From Desulfocapsaceae bacterium (GTDB lineage: Bacteria > Desulfobacterota > Desulfobulbia > Desulfobulbales > Desulfocapsaceae), in NCBI GenBank assembly GCA_031292275.1, contig JARLHL010000040.1, positions 1 to 64,000 on the forward strand: a stretch of DNA of 64,000 nt, written 5' to 3'. Of the stretch, positions 53,980 to 64,000 are shown piece by piece (positions within the stretch are counted from its first letter, which is position 1; every line of letters starts with the position of its first letter). The notes below the pieces were generated by a model. That model was given only the letters and a program-made list of their open reading frames with translations. It ran no database searches and was not told the DNA's origin. The position numbers and the translations under genes are program-made.

Positions 53980-54292
53980 CGAAAAAATCTCCTTGCAGTG
54001 GGATAAGATCAGCACAAGAACAGACCCCTGCCTCTCCTTGCGCGAGACAACTCCAGGACGTTTGGTATTATGGAGAGAGCTGAAGAAGTTCAGCTCGTCG
54101 GGTCTTATCCGGACATGCATCTGCAATATACAAGTGAAACTCTCGGAAACAAAGAAAAATATTCTTTCTTCACCGCCAATGGCCCATTTTCTCCTGTCAT
54201 CCGGATATGACAACTTGACAAATTCCCGCAGGAAATGTTTGATGAAAGCCGGGGTTTGGATATTCAGCCAAAAAATGTGCCAGGAGTGGACT

Positions 54293-54520
54293 GTGAACAC
54301 CGAAAATCACATCGTCATGACCTTTCGATCATATCCCTTCCAGATCGGGCAAAAAATATATATCAAAGATGGTCCCCGGCGAGGAGACTGGGAAGTCGCA
54401 GATGTCACCGACCGCAAGGTCACCCTGCGCTGCCCCGTATCTCACCGGGAATTCACCTGGGATCGTTTCTGCTATTTCGCTGAAGAGCAGCAGGACGGCC
54501 CCTGGCCCCATCCCGACTGA
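54293..54520 (+). CDS. Small hypothetical protein of about 75 residues
   Basis: GTG 54293 follows AGGAG by six bases. The product reads MNTENHIVMTFRSYPFQIGQ, then IYIKDGPRRGDWEVADVTD and KVTLRCPVSHREFTWDRFCY. The last part looks like a small beta-rich conserved domain, which I have seen in similar small proteins of Desulfobacterota but cannot name. It is divergent from the SLT gene. Alternative start ATG 54317. Confidence 0.6.
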   Translation: MNTENHIVMTFRSYPFQIGQKIYIKDGPRRGDWEVADVTDRKVTLRCPVSHREFTWDRFCYFAEEQQDGPWPHPD

Positions 54521-54858
54521 AAGTCTGCGGCACCTGCAGGGCGCCGCCCCCGCTGCAGGCAGGCGCATCTGCCCTGTGCAGCGTGTTTTCCCACCGCAGG
54601 CTTTTTCCCCGATCGGACACCTTATTCCTGTTGACGGATATCGATTTACCGGGTTTAATACTGTAATTTTGCCTGCTCGACCTGAAGACTGGAAAAATGG
54701 AGGCAGTCCACCCCGACACGCAGATTCCCAGCGAACCGCCATTCCTGCCTTCCCGGTCAGGCGGCAGAGTACAGATCAAATCAATTACACCTGACCGCCG
54801 GTCTTCTCTGACTCCCTGGAAAGCCGGCCAGGAACGGGCACCAACCAAGGAATAAGGT
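54521..54858. other. Intergenic region before carA
   Basis: No gene. It begins with CCTGCAG / CTGCAGG inverted repeats near 54534-54561 and contains a good promoter (54631-54659), leaving a leader of about 190 bases before carA that could hold an attenuator, none of which is evident. Confidence 0.45.
54631..54659 (+). promoter_or_regulatory. Sigma70-like promoter of carAB
   Basis: TTGACG and TTTAAT are separated by the ideal 17 bases. Transcription would start near 54666. Confidence 0.5.
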
Positions 54859-55980
54859 ATGAAAGCACTCATAGCCCTGGAAGATGGCACGCTCTTTGAA
54901 GGGCAATCGTTTACCGGGCCCGGAGAGGCAATCGGAGAGATTGTCTTCAACACCTCCATGACCGGATACCAGGAGGTACTGACCGACCCCTCCTACACCG
55001 GCCAGATCGTCACCATGACCTATCCCCTTATCGGGAACTACGGCATCAGCATTGACGACATGGAATCGGCAGCCGTCCATCCCATGGCCTTTCTTGTAAA
55101 GGAGTACAACCGTATCCCCTCCAATTTCAGATCCACGATGACCTTGGCGGATTTCTTGAAAAAATACGGAGTACTCGGTGTCGAAGGATTTGATACCCGC
55201 GCCCTGGTCCGGCATATCCGCACCCGAGGTGCGATGAAGGGAATCGTCTCGACCCTAGATCTGGACCGGGATTCGCTGGTCGAACGGGCCCGGTCCTGGA
55301 CCGGGCTGCTGGGCGTCGACATGGTGGAGAGAGTAACCTGTTCTGAGCCTTTCGGCTGGACGGACCTCGGTCCGGTCCCCGGCGCCAATTTCACAACAGC
55401 CCAACGTAACATTGCGGATCCGCTAAAGATTGTTGCCTTCGATTTCGGCATCAAGTACAACCAGCTCCGGATTCTGACCGACAAGGGTTGCCAGGTGCAG
55501 GTGGTGCCCGCAACCACCGATGCCGGGACGGTCCTTGCCATGCGCCCTGACGGCGTCTTCCTCTCCAATGGACCGGGTGATCCGGCCGGAGTCCGGGGAG
55601 TGGTGGAAACAGTCCGAACCCTGCTGGGCCAGGTGCCGATCTTCGGGATCTGCCTCGGCCATCAGATGATGGGACTGGCCTATGGCGGCACCACCTACAA
55701 GCTGAAGTTCGGCCATCGCGGCGGTAACCAGCCGGTCAAGGACCTGACCACCGGCCACGTGGAGATCACCGCCCAGAACCACGGCTTCTGCGTGGACCAG
55801 AACAGCCTGAATCCTGCAGAAGTCGAGATCACCCACATCAATCTCAACGACGGCAGTGTCGAAGGCATGCGTCATAAAAAATATCCGGCCTTCTCGGTCC
55901 AGTATCATCCCGAATACGCGCCCGGGCCACACGACGCCCTGTATCTCTTCGATCGCTTTATCACCATGATCCGGGGATAA
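54859..55980 (+). CDS. carA: Carbamoyl-phosphate synthase small subunit
   Basis: Glutamine-hydrolysing subunit that feeds ammonia to CarB. The 373-residue protein has the N-terminal domain ([30 protein letters not shown]) and the class I amidotransferase with Cys265 in FGICLGHQ and QYHPE (348-352). AAGGAATAAGG precedes the ATG. It forms an operon with carB, 68 bases downstream. Confidence 0.97.
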   Translation: MKALIALEDGTLFEGQSFTGPGEAIGEIVFNTSMTGYQEVLTDPSYTGQIVTMTYPLIGNYGISIDDMESAAVHPMAFLVKEYNRIPSNFRSTMTLADFLKKYGVLGVEGFDTRALVRHIRTRGAMKGIVSTLDLDRDSLVERARSWTGLLGVDMVERVTCSEPFGWTDLGPVPGANFTTAQRNIADPLKIVAFDFGIKYNQLRILTDKGCQVQVVPATTDAGTVLAMRPDGVFLSNGPGDPAGVRGVVETVRTLLGQVPIFGICLGHQMMGLAYGGTTYKLKFGHRGGNQPVKDLTTGHVEITAQNHGFCVDQNSLNPAEVEITHINLNDGSVEGMRHKKYPAFSVQYHPEYAPGPHDALYLFDRFITMIRG

Positions 55981-56048
55981 AGGCCGCCATGCATATCCAT
56001 TGTCCGTCCACAATGAACCCTCTGCCCTTATTGACCTGAAAGTACGCC

Positions 56049-59000
56049 ATGCCGAAACGAACCGATATCCACAAAATTCTCATCATCGGCTCAGGGCCGA
56101 TCATCATCAGTCAGGCCTGCGAGTTCGATTACTCCGGAGCCCAGGCCGTTAAGGCGCTCAAGGAAGAGGGATATGAAATTGTCCTGATCAACTCCAATCC
56201 CGCCACCATCATGACCGATCCCGAGCTGGCGGACAGCACCTATATCGAGCCGATCACCCCGGAGATGGTCATCAAGGTCATTGAAAAGGAGCGTCCTGAC
56301 GCCCTGCTGCCCACCCTGGGCGGCCAGACTGCGCTCAATACCGCCATCAAGGTGGCCGAGACCGGCGTGCTGGAGAAGTATAATGTGGAGCTTCTGGCTG
56401 CAAAGATAGATGTCATCAAGAAGGCCGAAGGCAGGGAGGAGTTCAGAAACGCCATGCATGCCATCGGCCTCAAGGTGCCGGAATCCGCCATCGTCCATAC
56501 CAGAGCCGAGGCTATGGAGGCCGCCGACGCCATCGGCTTCCCGGTGATCGTCAGACCGAGTTTCACGCTGGGAGGCACCGGCGGCGGCGTCGCTTACAAC
56601 CGCCAGGAACTCGAACAGCTCTGCACCTCGGGCCTGGACCTGTCCATGACCAGCGAGATCATGCTGGAGCGGAGCCTGCTGGGCTGGAAGGAATTTGAGT
56701 TGGAGGTGATGCGGGACAAAAACGACAATGTCGTCATCATCTGCTCCATTGAAAACATGGATGCCATGGGCGTTCACACCGGGGACTCCATCACCGTCGC
56801 CCCGGCCCAGACCCTGACCGACCGCGAATACCAGGCGATGCGGGATGCGGCCATCGCCATCATCCGCGAGATCGGGGTCGAGACCGGCGGGTCCAACGTC
56901 CAGTTTGCGGTAAATCCCGTCGACGGCGAACTGATGGTCATTGAGATGAACCCCAGGGTTTCCCGGAGCTCGGCGCTGGCCTCCAAGGCCACCGGCTTCC
57001 CGATAGCCAAGATCGCCGCCAAGCTGGCCGTGGGCTACACCCTGGACGAGATCAGAAACGACATCACCCGGGAGACCTATGCCTCTTTCGAGCCGTCCAT
57101 CGACTATTGTGTGGTCAAAATCCCCCGCTGGACCTTTGAGAAATTCCCCGAGGCCGACGACGTCCTGACCACGGCGATGAAGTCGGTGGGCGAGACCATG
57201 GCCATCGGTCGAACCTTCAAGGAAGCCTTTCAGAAGGGTATGCGCTCCCTGGAGACCGGCCGGTTCGGTTTTGGCGGCGACGGCCGCGACATGCTCGACC
57301 ACCTGGAGGCCGAAGACCTGGAGAAGGGTCTGCGGGTCCCCAATTCCAAACGTATTGCCCACATATATGAGGCAATGAAACGGGGCATGTCCATCGAACA
57401 GCTCTATGCGCTGACCAGTATCGACCCCTGGTTCCTGCGCAACCTGCAGCAGATCGTTGCCACTGAGGGGCTCATCCGGCAACGGGGCTTCAAAGGCCTT
57501 GACCCTGATTTCCTGCGAAAATGCAAAGCGGAGGGTTTTTCCGACTGGCAGCTCTCCTACCTGACCGGGACTTCCAGGGATGACATCCGCAATCTACGGA
57601 AAAAATCCGGCGTGGTTCCGGCATACAAGCTGGTTGACACCTGTGCCGCTGAGTTTGAATCCTATACTCCTTACTGTTATTCGACCTACGAAAGCGAAAG
57701 CGAGGCCGTTGTTTCCGACCGCAAGAAGATCGTCATTCTGGGCGGCGGCCCCAACCGGATCGGCCAGGGCATAGAGTTCGACTACTGCTGCGTGCATGCG
57801 GCCTTTGCCCTCAAGGAGATCGGCGTCGAATCCATCATGATCAACTCAAATCCGGAGACGGTTTCCACCGACTACGACACCTCGGACAAGCTCTACTTCG
57901 AGCCCCTGACCCGGGAGGACGTGCTGAACATCCTCGACCTGGAAAAACCCGATGGCGTGATCGTCCAGTTCGGCGGCCAGACTCCGCTCAACCTGGCAGT
58001 GGCCTTGGAGCAGGCCGGAGTCACGATTATCGGCACCCCGCCCGACGCCATCGATCGGGCCGAGGATCGCAAGCGTTTCCAGCAATTTCTGCAGAAGCTG
58101 AACCTCCGCCAGCCGGAAAACGACACGGCCCATACCCTGGAAGAGGCGCTGGCCGCCGCCCGCAGGATCGGCTATCCGGTAGTGGTCCGTCCCTCCTACG
58201 TCCTGGGGGGCCGGGATATGCGCATCGTCTATACCGACCAGGGCATCCGGGACTTCATGCAGGCCATCGGCGGCACAATTCAGGAGCACCCGGTGCTGAT
58301 CGACAAGTTCCTTCAGGATGCCATTGAGGTAGACGTGGACGCCATCTGCGACGGAAGGATGACGGTGATCGGCGGCATCATGGAGCATATCGAGGAGGCA
58401 GGCATCCACTCCGGCGACTCCTCCTGCGTACTGCCGCCGCACACCCTCTCATCTGCAATGATCGAGGAGATAAAACAGGCCAGCAGGGCCATGGCCGAAG
58501 AACTCGGCGTCATCGGTCTGATGAACGTCCAGTACGCCATAAAAGATAACGATCTCTATGTCCTTGAGGTCAATCCGCGGGCATCGCGCACCGTGCCTTT
58601 CGTCAGCAAGGCCACCGGCGTGCCGCTGGCCAAGCTGGCCACCAAGATCATGCTGGGAGCAACCCTGACCGAACTGGGCCTGACCCGGGAGGTTGTCGTC
58701 AGCCACTGGGCGGTCAAAGAGGCCGTCTTCCCCTTCGACCGTTTTCCCAAAGTCGACACCCTGCTCGGCCCGGAAATGAAATCCACCGGCGAGGTCATGG
58801 GCATCGACGACAACCTGGGCCTGGCCATCGCCAAATCCTATCTGGCCGCAGGCTCCAGGCTTCCCATCTCCGGCAATGTTTTTATCAGTGTCCGCGACAG
58901 CGACAAGAAGGCGCTGGTGCCGGTCGCAAAGAGTCTGGTCGATCTGGGATTCATCATCCTGGCAACCGACGGGACAGCCGACTACCTCCAACACAATCAG

Positions 59001-59273
59001 GTCAGCTGCACCAAGGTCAACAAAATCTCCCAGGGCCGCCCCCACATCCTGGACCGGATCCAGGATAATGAAATTTCCTGGATAGTCAACACCTCGCTCG
59101 GCAAGCGGACCACTGAAGATTCCTATACTATCCGGCGGGCCGCCCTGGACTTCCATATCCCCTACACGACCACGGCAACCGGCGCTGCCGCCCTGGTCAG
59201 GGCCTTGAAGGAGATGCGGGAGACCAGCATAGGGGTCAATCCGGTTCAGTACTTTACGCAGTTGAAGCGGTAG
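56049..59273 (+). CDS. carB: Carbamoyl-phosphate synthase large subunit
   Basis: The 1074-residue protein has two ATP-grasp halves: [19 protein letters not shown] opens the first, and [17 protein letters not shown] opens the second. An allosteric MGS-like domain (about 935-1074) ends the protein. Length is typical. It makes carbamoyl phosphate for pyrimidine and arginine synthesis and pairs with pyrD/pyrK earlier in the window. Confidence 0.98.
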   Translation: MPKRTDIHKILIIGSGPIIISQACEFDYSGAQAVKALKEEGYEIVLINSNPATIMTDPELADSTYIEPITPEMVIKVIEKERPDALLPTLGGQTALNTAIKVAETGVLEKYNVELLAAKIDVIKKAEGREEFRNAMHAIGLKVPESAIVHTRAEAMEAADAIGFPVIVRPSFTLGGTGGGVAYNRQELEQLCTSGLDLSMTSEIMLERSLLGWKEFELEVMRDKNDNVVIICSIENMDAMGVHTGDSITVAPAQTLTDREYQAMRDAAIAIIREIGVETGGSNVQFAVNPVDGELMVIEMNPRVSRSSALASKATGFPIAKIAAKLAVGYTLDEIRNDITRETYASFEPSIDYCVVKIPRWTFEKFPEADDVLTTAMKSVGETMAIGRTFKEAFQKGMRSLETGRFGFGGDGRDMLDHLEAEDLEKGLRVPNSKRIAHIYEAMKRGMSIEQLYALTSIDPWFLRNLQQIVATEGLIRQRGFKGLDPDFLRKCKAEGFSDWQLSYLTGTSRDDIRNLRKKSGVVPAYKLVDTCAAEFESYTPYCYSTYESESEAVVSDRKKIVILGGGPNRIGQGIEFDYCCVHAAFALKEIGVESIMINSNPETVSTDYDTSDKLYFEPLTREDVLNILDLEKPDGVIVQFGGQTPLNLAVALEQAGVTIIGTPPDAIDRAEDRKRFQQFLQKLNLRQPENDTAHTLEEALAAARRIGYPVVVRPSYVLGGRDMRIVYTDQGIRDFMQAIGGTIQEHPVLIDKFLQDAIEVDVDAICDGRMTVIGGIMEHIEEAGIHSGDSSCVLPPHTLSSAMIEEIKQASRAMAEELGVIGLMNVQYAIKDNDLYVLEVNPRASRTVPFVSKATGVPLAKLATKIMLGATLTELGLTREVVVSHWAVKEAVFPFDRFPKVDTLLGPEMKSTGEVMGIDDNLGLAIAKSYLAAGSRLPISGNVFISVRDSDKKALVPVAKSLVDLGFIILATDGTADYLQHNQVSCTKVNKISQGRPHILDRIQDNEISWIVNTSLGKRTTEDSYTIRRAALDFHIPYTTTATGAAALVRALKEMRETSIGVNPVQYFTQLKR

Positions 59274-59425
59274 AAAAAAACTGACATGCACCTCGACTTC
59301 CAGTAATAATGTTTTACAATTATGAAATCTATCCAGGGTAATGGCAGTATAAAACCGCATCTGCGCTCTCCACTGCGCAGATATCGCAGTACCTTGATAA
59401 TTCTCAGGAGCCACCGGAGGACTCT

Positions 59426-61369
59426 TTGAATACATTTTATAAAAATCTCAGTATGTGGCTGGTGATCGGCTTGACCATGATCCTGCTTTTTAATATCTTC
59501 AACAAGCAGCAATCCAACACCAGCACCCTGACCTACTCACAATTTATAGCCAGCGTGGAGAGCAAATCCATCAGCCGGGTCAATATCAACGGCGACACGA
59601 TCACCGGCGCCCTGAAGGACGGCAAACCCTTCAAGACTATCTATCCGTCCACCGACAGTGAACTCATCCCCACCCTGAGAAAGGCGGAGGTTGACATCAC
59701 CGTCCAGGAGAATCAGAAGGAAAGCTGGCTGATGACCGTCTTCGTCTCCTGGTTCCCTATGCTGCTCCTGATCGGGGTGTGGATCTTCTTCATGCGTCAG
59801 ATGCAGGGCGGCGGCAAAGGGGGAGCCCTTTCCTTCGGGAAAAACCGCGCCCGTTTGATGGAGCGCGGCAAAAACAAGGTAACCTTCGAAGATGTGGCGG
59901 GTATTGACGAGGCCAAAGAGGAACTGGAGGAGATCATCGATTTTCTCAAGGATCCGCAGAAATTCACAAAGCTCGGCGGCCGCATCCCCAAGGGTGTGCT
60001 GCTGGCAGGTTCTCCCGGTACAGGGAAGACGCTCCTGGCCAAGGCCATCGCCGGTGAGGCCGATGTGCCCTTCTTTACCATCTCCGGCTCAGACTTCGTC
60101 GAGATGTTCGTAGGCGTCGGTGCCTCCCGGGTCCGGGATCTCTTTACCCAGGGAAAAAAGAACGCCCCCTGCATCATCTTCATCGACGAAATTGACGCAG
60201 TGGGACGACACCGTGGCGCAGGGCTCGGCGGCGGTCATGACGAACGGGAACAGACCCTGAACCAGCTCCTGGTCGAGATGGACGGTTTTGAATCAAGCGA
60301 AGGTGTCATCATCGTCGCCGCCACCAACAGGCCTGACGTCCTCGACCCGGCTCTGCTTCGTCCGGGCCGTTTTGACCGTCAGGTCGTCGTCCCCGTGCCT
60401 GACGTCGGGGGACGAAAAAAGATTCTGGAGATCTACGGCAAGAAGACCAAGATGGCCCCAAACGTGGACATGGAGGTCCTGGCCAGGGGAACCCCCGGAT
60501 TTTCCGGCGCCGATCTGGAAAACCTGGTCAACGAGGCTGCACTTATGGCGGCCCGAACCGGGGCAGTTGAGATCACCCTGGAACTCTTGGAGAGGGCCAA
60601 AGACAAGATCATGATGGGAGCGGAACGCCGATCCATGATCATCACCGAGAAGGAAAAAGAGGTTACGGCCTACCATGAGGGGGGCCATGCCCTGGTGGCC
60701 AGGCTGCTGCCCGACACCGACCCCATCCACAAGGTGACCATTATTCCCCGCGGCCGGGCGCTGGGGCTCACCATGCAGCTGCCCATCGATGAAAAATACA
60801 CCCATTCCAAGAAGTTCCTGGAAAACACCATCTGCATCCTCTTCGGCGGCCGGATTGCCGAGCAGCTTATCTTTGGAGAAATAACCACCGGGGCTGGCAA
60901 TGACCTGGAGCGGGCCACCGACCTGGCCAGAAGGATGGTCTGTGAGTGGGGCATGAGCGAGGAGTTGGGACCGCTGACCTACGGCAAAAAGGAAGAGCAG
61001 ATCTTCCTGGGCCGGGAGATCGCTCAGCACCGGGATTTCAGCGAAGAGACGGCCCGGCAGATAGACATCGCCGTTAAGAAGATCATCTATCAGGCCAAGG
61101 ATACGGCCATAGCGCTTCTGGAAGAGAACAAGGACATCCTTGCCAGGATGGCAGAAGAGCTGCTGGAACGCGAGACCATTGTTCTGGCCGATATCGAAAG
61201 GATCATGACTGAACTGCACCCGGAAAGATTCCCGCAGAAGGAGCCAAAGGCCGCCTCATCATCCACCGGCCCGGACCTGCCGGAGCAGCCTGACATGCCC
61301 GCAGACACGACCGCCGTCCAAAACCCTCTCCCGGAGACAGGAAAGGACGGTCTGACCGAAGTGCCTTGA
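59426..61369 (+). CDS. ftsH: ATP-dependent zinc metalloprotease FtsH
   Basis: Membrane AAA+ protease for quality control of membrane and regulatory proteins. The 647-residue protein starts with TTG after GGAGG and has two membrane helices (about 8-25 and 105-125). The AAA domain follows with Walker A GSPGTGKT (about 195-203), Walker [11 protein letters not shown] and RPGRFDR. Zinc motif HEGGH (417-421) and an acidic Pro-rich tail end the protein. The folP gene follows 73 bases later. Confidence 0.97.
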   Translation: MNTFYKNLSMWLVIGLTMILLFNIFNKQQSNTSTLTYSQFIASVESKSISRVNINGDTITGALKDGKPFKTIYPSTDSELIPTLRKAEVDITVQENQKESWLMTVFVSWFPMLLLIGVWIFFMRQMQGGGKGGALSFGKNRARLMERGKNKVTFEDVAGIDEAKEELEEIIDFLKDPQKFTKLGGRIPKGVLLAGSPGTGKTLLAKAIAGEADVPFFTISGSDFVEMFVGVGASRVRDLFTQGKKNAPCIIFIDEIDAVGRHRGAGLGGGHDEREQTLNQLLVEMDGFESSEGVIIVAATNRPDVLDPALLRPGRFDRQVVVPVPDVGGRKKILEIYGKKTKMAPNVDMEVLARGTPGFSGADLENLVNEAALMAARTGAVEITLELLERAKDKIMMGAERRSMIITEKEKEVTAYHEGGHALVARLLPDTDPIHKVTIIPRGRALGLTMQLPIDEKYTHSKKFLENTICILFGGRIAEQLIFGEITTGAGNDLERATDLARRMVCEWGMSEELGPLTYGKKEEQIFLGREIAQHRDFSEETARQIDIAVKKIIYQAKDTAIALLEENKDILARMAEELLERETIVLADIERIMTELHPERFPQKEPKAASSSTGPDLPEQPDMPADTTAVQNPLPETGKDGLTEVP

Positions 61370-61442
61370 TCTGACATCCATTTTCAACATCCGGCCGGAT
61401 TCGCTGGGGGCTCTCGCCCCTGCCCGGCTTGAAGGAGGGGGT

Positions 61443-62249
61443 ATGCCGACAGCTGCAATCAGGATCATGGGCATTTTGAACGCAACACCCGACTCATTCT
61501 CCGATGGCGGCAGGCACTTCACCCTGCAGGCGGCCATGCTTCAGGTTGAACGGATGATTGCGGCCGGAGTGGATATCATCGATATCGGCGGAGAGTCCAC
61601 CAGACCCTTTGCCGAACCCGTGTCCCCGGAAGAAGAATTAGGGCGGGTCATTCCTCTTGTCCGGGAGATCCGCAGATCGTATAGCACCGCCATCTCCATC
61701 GATACCACCAAGGCGGCCGTCGCCAGGGCTGCATTGGACTCCGGCGCCGATATTATCAATGATATCTCGGCCATGGAAAAGGATAAAGAGATGCTCGCAC
61801 TGGCAGCGGCTACCACTGTTCCCTTCATCATCATGCATATGCAGGGGACCCCCGAGACCATGCAGGTCAACCCTCACTATGATAATGTGGTCGAAGATAT
61901 CCTGGCTTATTTTCGGAAGCGGGTCGCCCAACTTGAAGATAAGGGCATTGACCGAGGACGGCTGATCATCGATCCTGGTATCGGATTTGGCAAGAACCTT
62001 GAACATAATCTGTCCATCCTCAAACACCTGAAGCGTTTTTCAGAACTCGGTCTCCGGGTCCTGCTGGGGCACTCGCGCAAACGCTTTCTACGGACCCTGA
62101 CGGGCCTTGAGGCCAGCGAATGCGACCTGCCCACGGCCGTCGTCTCCGCCCTGGCGGTAGACCAGGGCGTTTCGATAATCCGTGTCCATGATGTTGCAGC
62201 AACCAGGCAGGCTCTCCTCATTGCCGAAGCAATACGAACGGCTCCCTGA
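61443..62249 (+). CDS. folP: Dihydropteroate synthase
   Basis: Joins p-aminobenzoate and the pterin diphosphate in folate synthesis, the sulfonamide target. The 268-residue protein has MGILNATPDSFSDGG, IDIGGESTRPF, IIMHMQGTPETMQ, DPGIGFGKNLEHN and GHSRKRF. AAGGAGGGGGT precedes the ATG. The ftsH-folP order is common. In many bacteria a cyclic-di-AMP synthase gene follows; none is visible here. Confidence 0.97.
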   Translation: MPTAAIRIMGILNATPDSFSDGGRHFTLQAAMLQVERMIAAGVDIIDIGGESTRPFAEPVSPEEELGRVIPLVREIRRSYSTAISIDTTKAAVARAALDSGADIINDISAMEKDKEMLALAAATTVPFIIMHMQGTPETMQVNPHYDNVVEDILAYFRKRVAQLEDKGIDRGRLIIDPGIGFGKNLEHNLSILKHLKRFSELGLRVLLGHSRKRFLRTLTGLEASECDLPTAVVSALAVDQGVSIIRVHDVAATRQALLIAEAIRTAP

Positions 62250-62718
62250 AAAACAGATCAAGCCAGCCTCCCTCTGGTAAAACCCAGCGCCGGAGGACTA
62301 ATCACACCGATGAGCGACGGTCGGCCGCAGCCCCTGGCAGCTCAAACTGATGAACCGCCACCGCTGTTGCCGCGCAGGAAACGGCGCGGCTGCCCCTTGT
62401 CGATTCCCGAAAGAAAGGGAACGGTTTTTGAGACATCAGCAAGTCACCTCACATCCGCACCTCACGGTCATCATTTTTAGACAGAACCATTTCCAGCAAA
62501 ACGAATTGCACTCAGGGGAAAAAAGCGGGCCCGCATCCCTCCCTGAAATGGGCAGGAAAATCGGCAGTCACAACTTTCCAATTGACTTGCCTGTCCATTT
62601 AGTGTATTAATTAATATAGTAACATTTTTCAGGATTTTCTATTATCAGGCAGAAAAGGAGTCTCTATCTGTCTGCGCCGGGTAAAACTGGTTACGAATTC
62701 TTTTTCCAGCAGGCCAAC
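62250..62718. other. Intergenic region after folP
   Basis: No convincing gene. A short frame (62310-62480, 56 codons, with GGAGGA upstream) reads as a basic peptide and was not accepted. A strong promoter at 62582-62610 belongs to the response regulator. Confidence 0.45.
62582..62610 (+). promoter_or_regulatory. Sigma70-like promoter of the response regulator
   Basis: TTGACT and TATTAA are 17 bases apart. Transcription would start near 62617, leaving a leader of about 100 bases. Confidence 0.5.
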
Positions 62719-63135
62719 ATGAAGAGCAACGCGTCTCTGCCACAGGAACGATCTGAAAACGTCTCTGCCAAACGTACCGTTGTCTATATAGAAGATAATA
62801 CAACCATTCGTCAGTTGGTCCGGTATATTATGGAGATGCATCCGGACATAAGCCTGATGGAGGCTGAAACTGGGACCCAGGGTCTGGCAATAATTAAACA
62901 ATGTCAGCCGGACCTCATCCTCCTGGACCTCCATTTGCCCGACATGGATGGATTCACCCTCTTCAGCCTTCTGCAGAATGATCCCATGACTGTGAACATC
63001 CCTGTTGTTGCTTTAAGCGGCAGCGCTGCACCTGCAGATATCCAGAGAGGAAAGGCTATCGGTTTCAAGCGATTTCTGGCAAAGCCCATCAATGTCAAAG
63101 AATTCAATAGCACACTCAGCACAATATTGGGCTGA
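62719..63135 (+). CDS. Single-domain response regulator (receiver)
   Basis: A stand-alone CheY-like receiver of 138 residues with acidic pair ED (25-26), phosphoacceptor Asp70 in LILLDLHLPDMDG, switch Ser100 and Lys122 in FLAKPI. No output domain. It could start further up at CTG 62668, which has AAGGAG seven bases before it, adding 17 residues; ATG 62719 has only a weak AGG. A membrane sensor gene follows after about 370 bases. Confidence 0.92.
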   Translation: MKSNASLPQERSENVSAKRTVVYIEDNTTIRQLVRYIMEMHPDISLMEAETGTQGLAIIKQCQPDLILLDLHLPDMDGFTLFSLLQNDPMTVNIPVVALSGSAAPADIQRGKAIGFKRFLAKPINVKEFNSTLSTILG

Positions 63136-63509
63136 AGGGCCGGTTTTAGACGTCCGATCGGCATTCGAAGCATCAGAATTTATTTTGTTTTGTTCTTTTT
63201 TCTTCCGCTCCAACGACCGTCAGAACTGCAAAGTATTTCCTTCGCCGGTAAACTCTGCTCTGCATGGGTGTCCTGAAATTCCAGGAGGGCGCTCCTGAGG
63301 TGAATTGCATATTTTCCCTGAACCACTCTTCGGAAGACAGACTACCCCGCCCCGCAGCTGCTGAAAATACCCTTGCCAATTACTGCTGAACTTGCTAATG
63401 CTCTGTGGATTATCACTGAGACGTACACCCTTTTTTGGTCTCTCTCATTTCAGGAAATTATGATCTCCTGTCCGAATATACAACTGTACGTAAATTAACC
63501 GGAAATCAC
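63136..63509. other. Intergenic region before the sensor gene
   Basis: About 370 bases, partly A+T-rich. No terminator, RNA gene or operator was recognised. Confidence 0.4.
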
Positions 63510-64000
63510 ATGAAGATCCCGCTGGAACTCTCCAACCGTGTCAGATCGGAGGATATTATTAAACGCTTTCTCATAATCTTCCTTCCTCTGGCTATCTTTT
63601 TTGGAAGCTTGACTTTTTTCCTTTATTTCAAGGATGTTAAGATCGAACGAAAGACTGTTGAAAGCAATGAGGTCATCAACATTCAGACCCAGATGGAAAC
63701 CGTTGCAGCCACCTTCAACCAAATCAGCATGGATCTGAAATTCCAGGCCAGCCAAAACGAACTGGCAGGCTTTCTCCAGAACGGAGGCCCTGAATACCTT
63801 AAACTACTCAGTGACGAATGGCGCTCATTATGCACTATAAAATCATTTTACTATAAAATCAGATACATCGATGAAAACGGAATAGAGATCCTCAGCGTCA
63901 GCCGTAACAGGCAGGGGGGAGGAAACGTCCTGTCCACCGCACCTGTCAACGTCTCTGAAAAAGACTATTTCAAAAGGACAATAGGTTTGCCCGAAGATGC
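63510..64000 (+). CDS. Membrane sensor protein, 3' end outside window
   Basis: The frame starts at ATG 63510 and runs open through the right edge for at least 163 residues. A hydrophobic helix lies at about 20-41, followed by an extracytoplasmic region with KTVESNEVINIQTQMETVAA and later YKIRYIDENGIEILSVSRNR and SEKDYFKRT, typical of dCache-like sensor domains in histidine kinases and diguanylate cyclases of this phylum. The output domain is not visible. It may work with the response regulator upstream. Confidence 0.8.
   Translation, partial: MKIPLELSNRVRSEDIIKRFLIIFLPLAIFFGSLTFFLYFKDVKIERKTVESNEVINIQTQMETVAATFNQISMDLKFQASQNELAGFLQNGGPEYLKLLSDEWRSLCTIKSFYYKIRYIDENGIEILSVSRNRQGGGNVLSTAPVNVSEKDYFKRTIGLPED

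Noticed and set aside
56091-57482. 463-codon minus-strand open frame
   Set aside because: Antisense to carB; only a shadow of a G+C-rich gene.
62310-62480. 56-codon frame with GGAGGA upstream
   Set aside because: Spacing of about 12 is long, product is low complexity and no homology is recalled.

Overview
The window looks like a chromosome segment of a sulfate-reducing Desulfobacterota bacterium, most likely Desulfobulbales-like. The main evidence is a complete dsrMKJOP membrane complex (23161-28282) with the DsrO Tat signal, triheme DsrJ and HdrD-like DsrK. A hemA/ccsA/precorrin-2 dehydrogenase cluster of the kind sulfate reducers use to make siroheme also fits, as do LptD, SurA and other Gram-negative envelope genes. 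The family and order assignment is inference; no rRNA is present.

Layout. Bases 1 to about 7698 are more A+T-rich and form the visible part of an integrative element. It carries a tyrosine integrase cut by the window edge, an unknown gene, an AlpA/excisionase-like regulator and a P4-type primase-helicase. Directly after the helicase lies a nested symmetric repeat around an AT-rich core that looks like a replication origin. Small unknown genes, a lipoprotein and a secreted Asn/Thr/Gly-rich repeat protein with a VPIPSA/PEP-CTERM-type sorting tail follow. The element ends beside a tRNA-Arg(ACG), a classic insertion target. From 7816 rightwards is ordinary core genome: RNase E/G; an envelope block (lptD, DHH phosphoesterase, MltB-like and MltA-like lytic transglycosylases, SAM hydroxide adenosyltransferase); pyrK-pyrD-aroD-aroE; prepilin peptidase; a flavodoxin-like gene; and the dsr operon with an RsbRD-type leader gene.

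The second half holds a C-terminal processing protease; the tetrapyrrole/cytochrome c cluster (methyltransferase, met8-like, ccsA, hemA, unknown); a TlpA-like thioredoxin; surA, rodZ-like and recO; a divergent biotin ligase beside a lipoyl-like protein; cmoA-cmoB for tRNA wobble modification; several small stress and membrane genes (YqaE, AqpZ, MscL, Cdd1, PilZ); hisC; a long SLT-domain protein; carA-carB; ftsH-folP; and a single-domain response regulator followed by a membrane sensor cut by the right edge.

Several genes join in energy metabolism and cofactor supply. The Dsr complex passes electrons between the membrane quinone pool and the cytoplasmic sulfite-reducing system, whose siroheme needs the HemA and Met8-like enzymes found here, and DsrJ needs cytochrome c maturation of the kind CcsA provides. 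The most original observation is the dyad at 4126-4221 next to the P4-like helicase. Others are an apparent ATC start codon on the mltB-like gene, the repeat-rich sorted surface protein inside the element, the divergent biotin-ligase/lipoyl pair, and a motif shared upstream of aqpZ and mscL.
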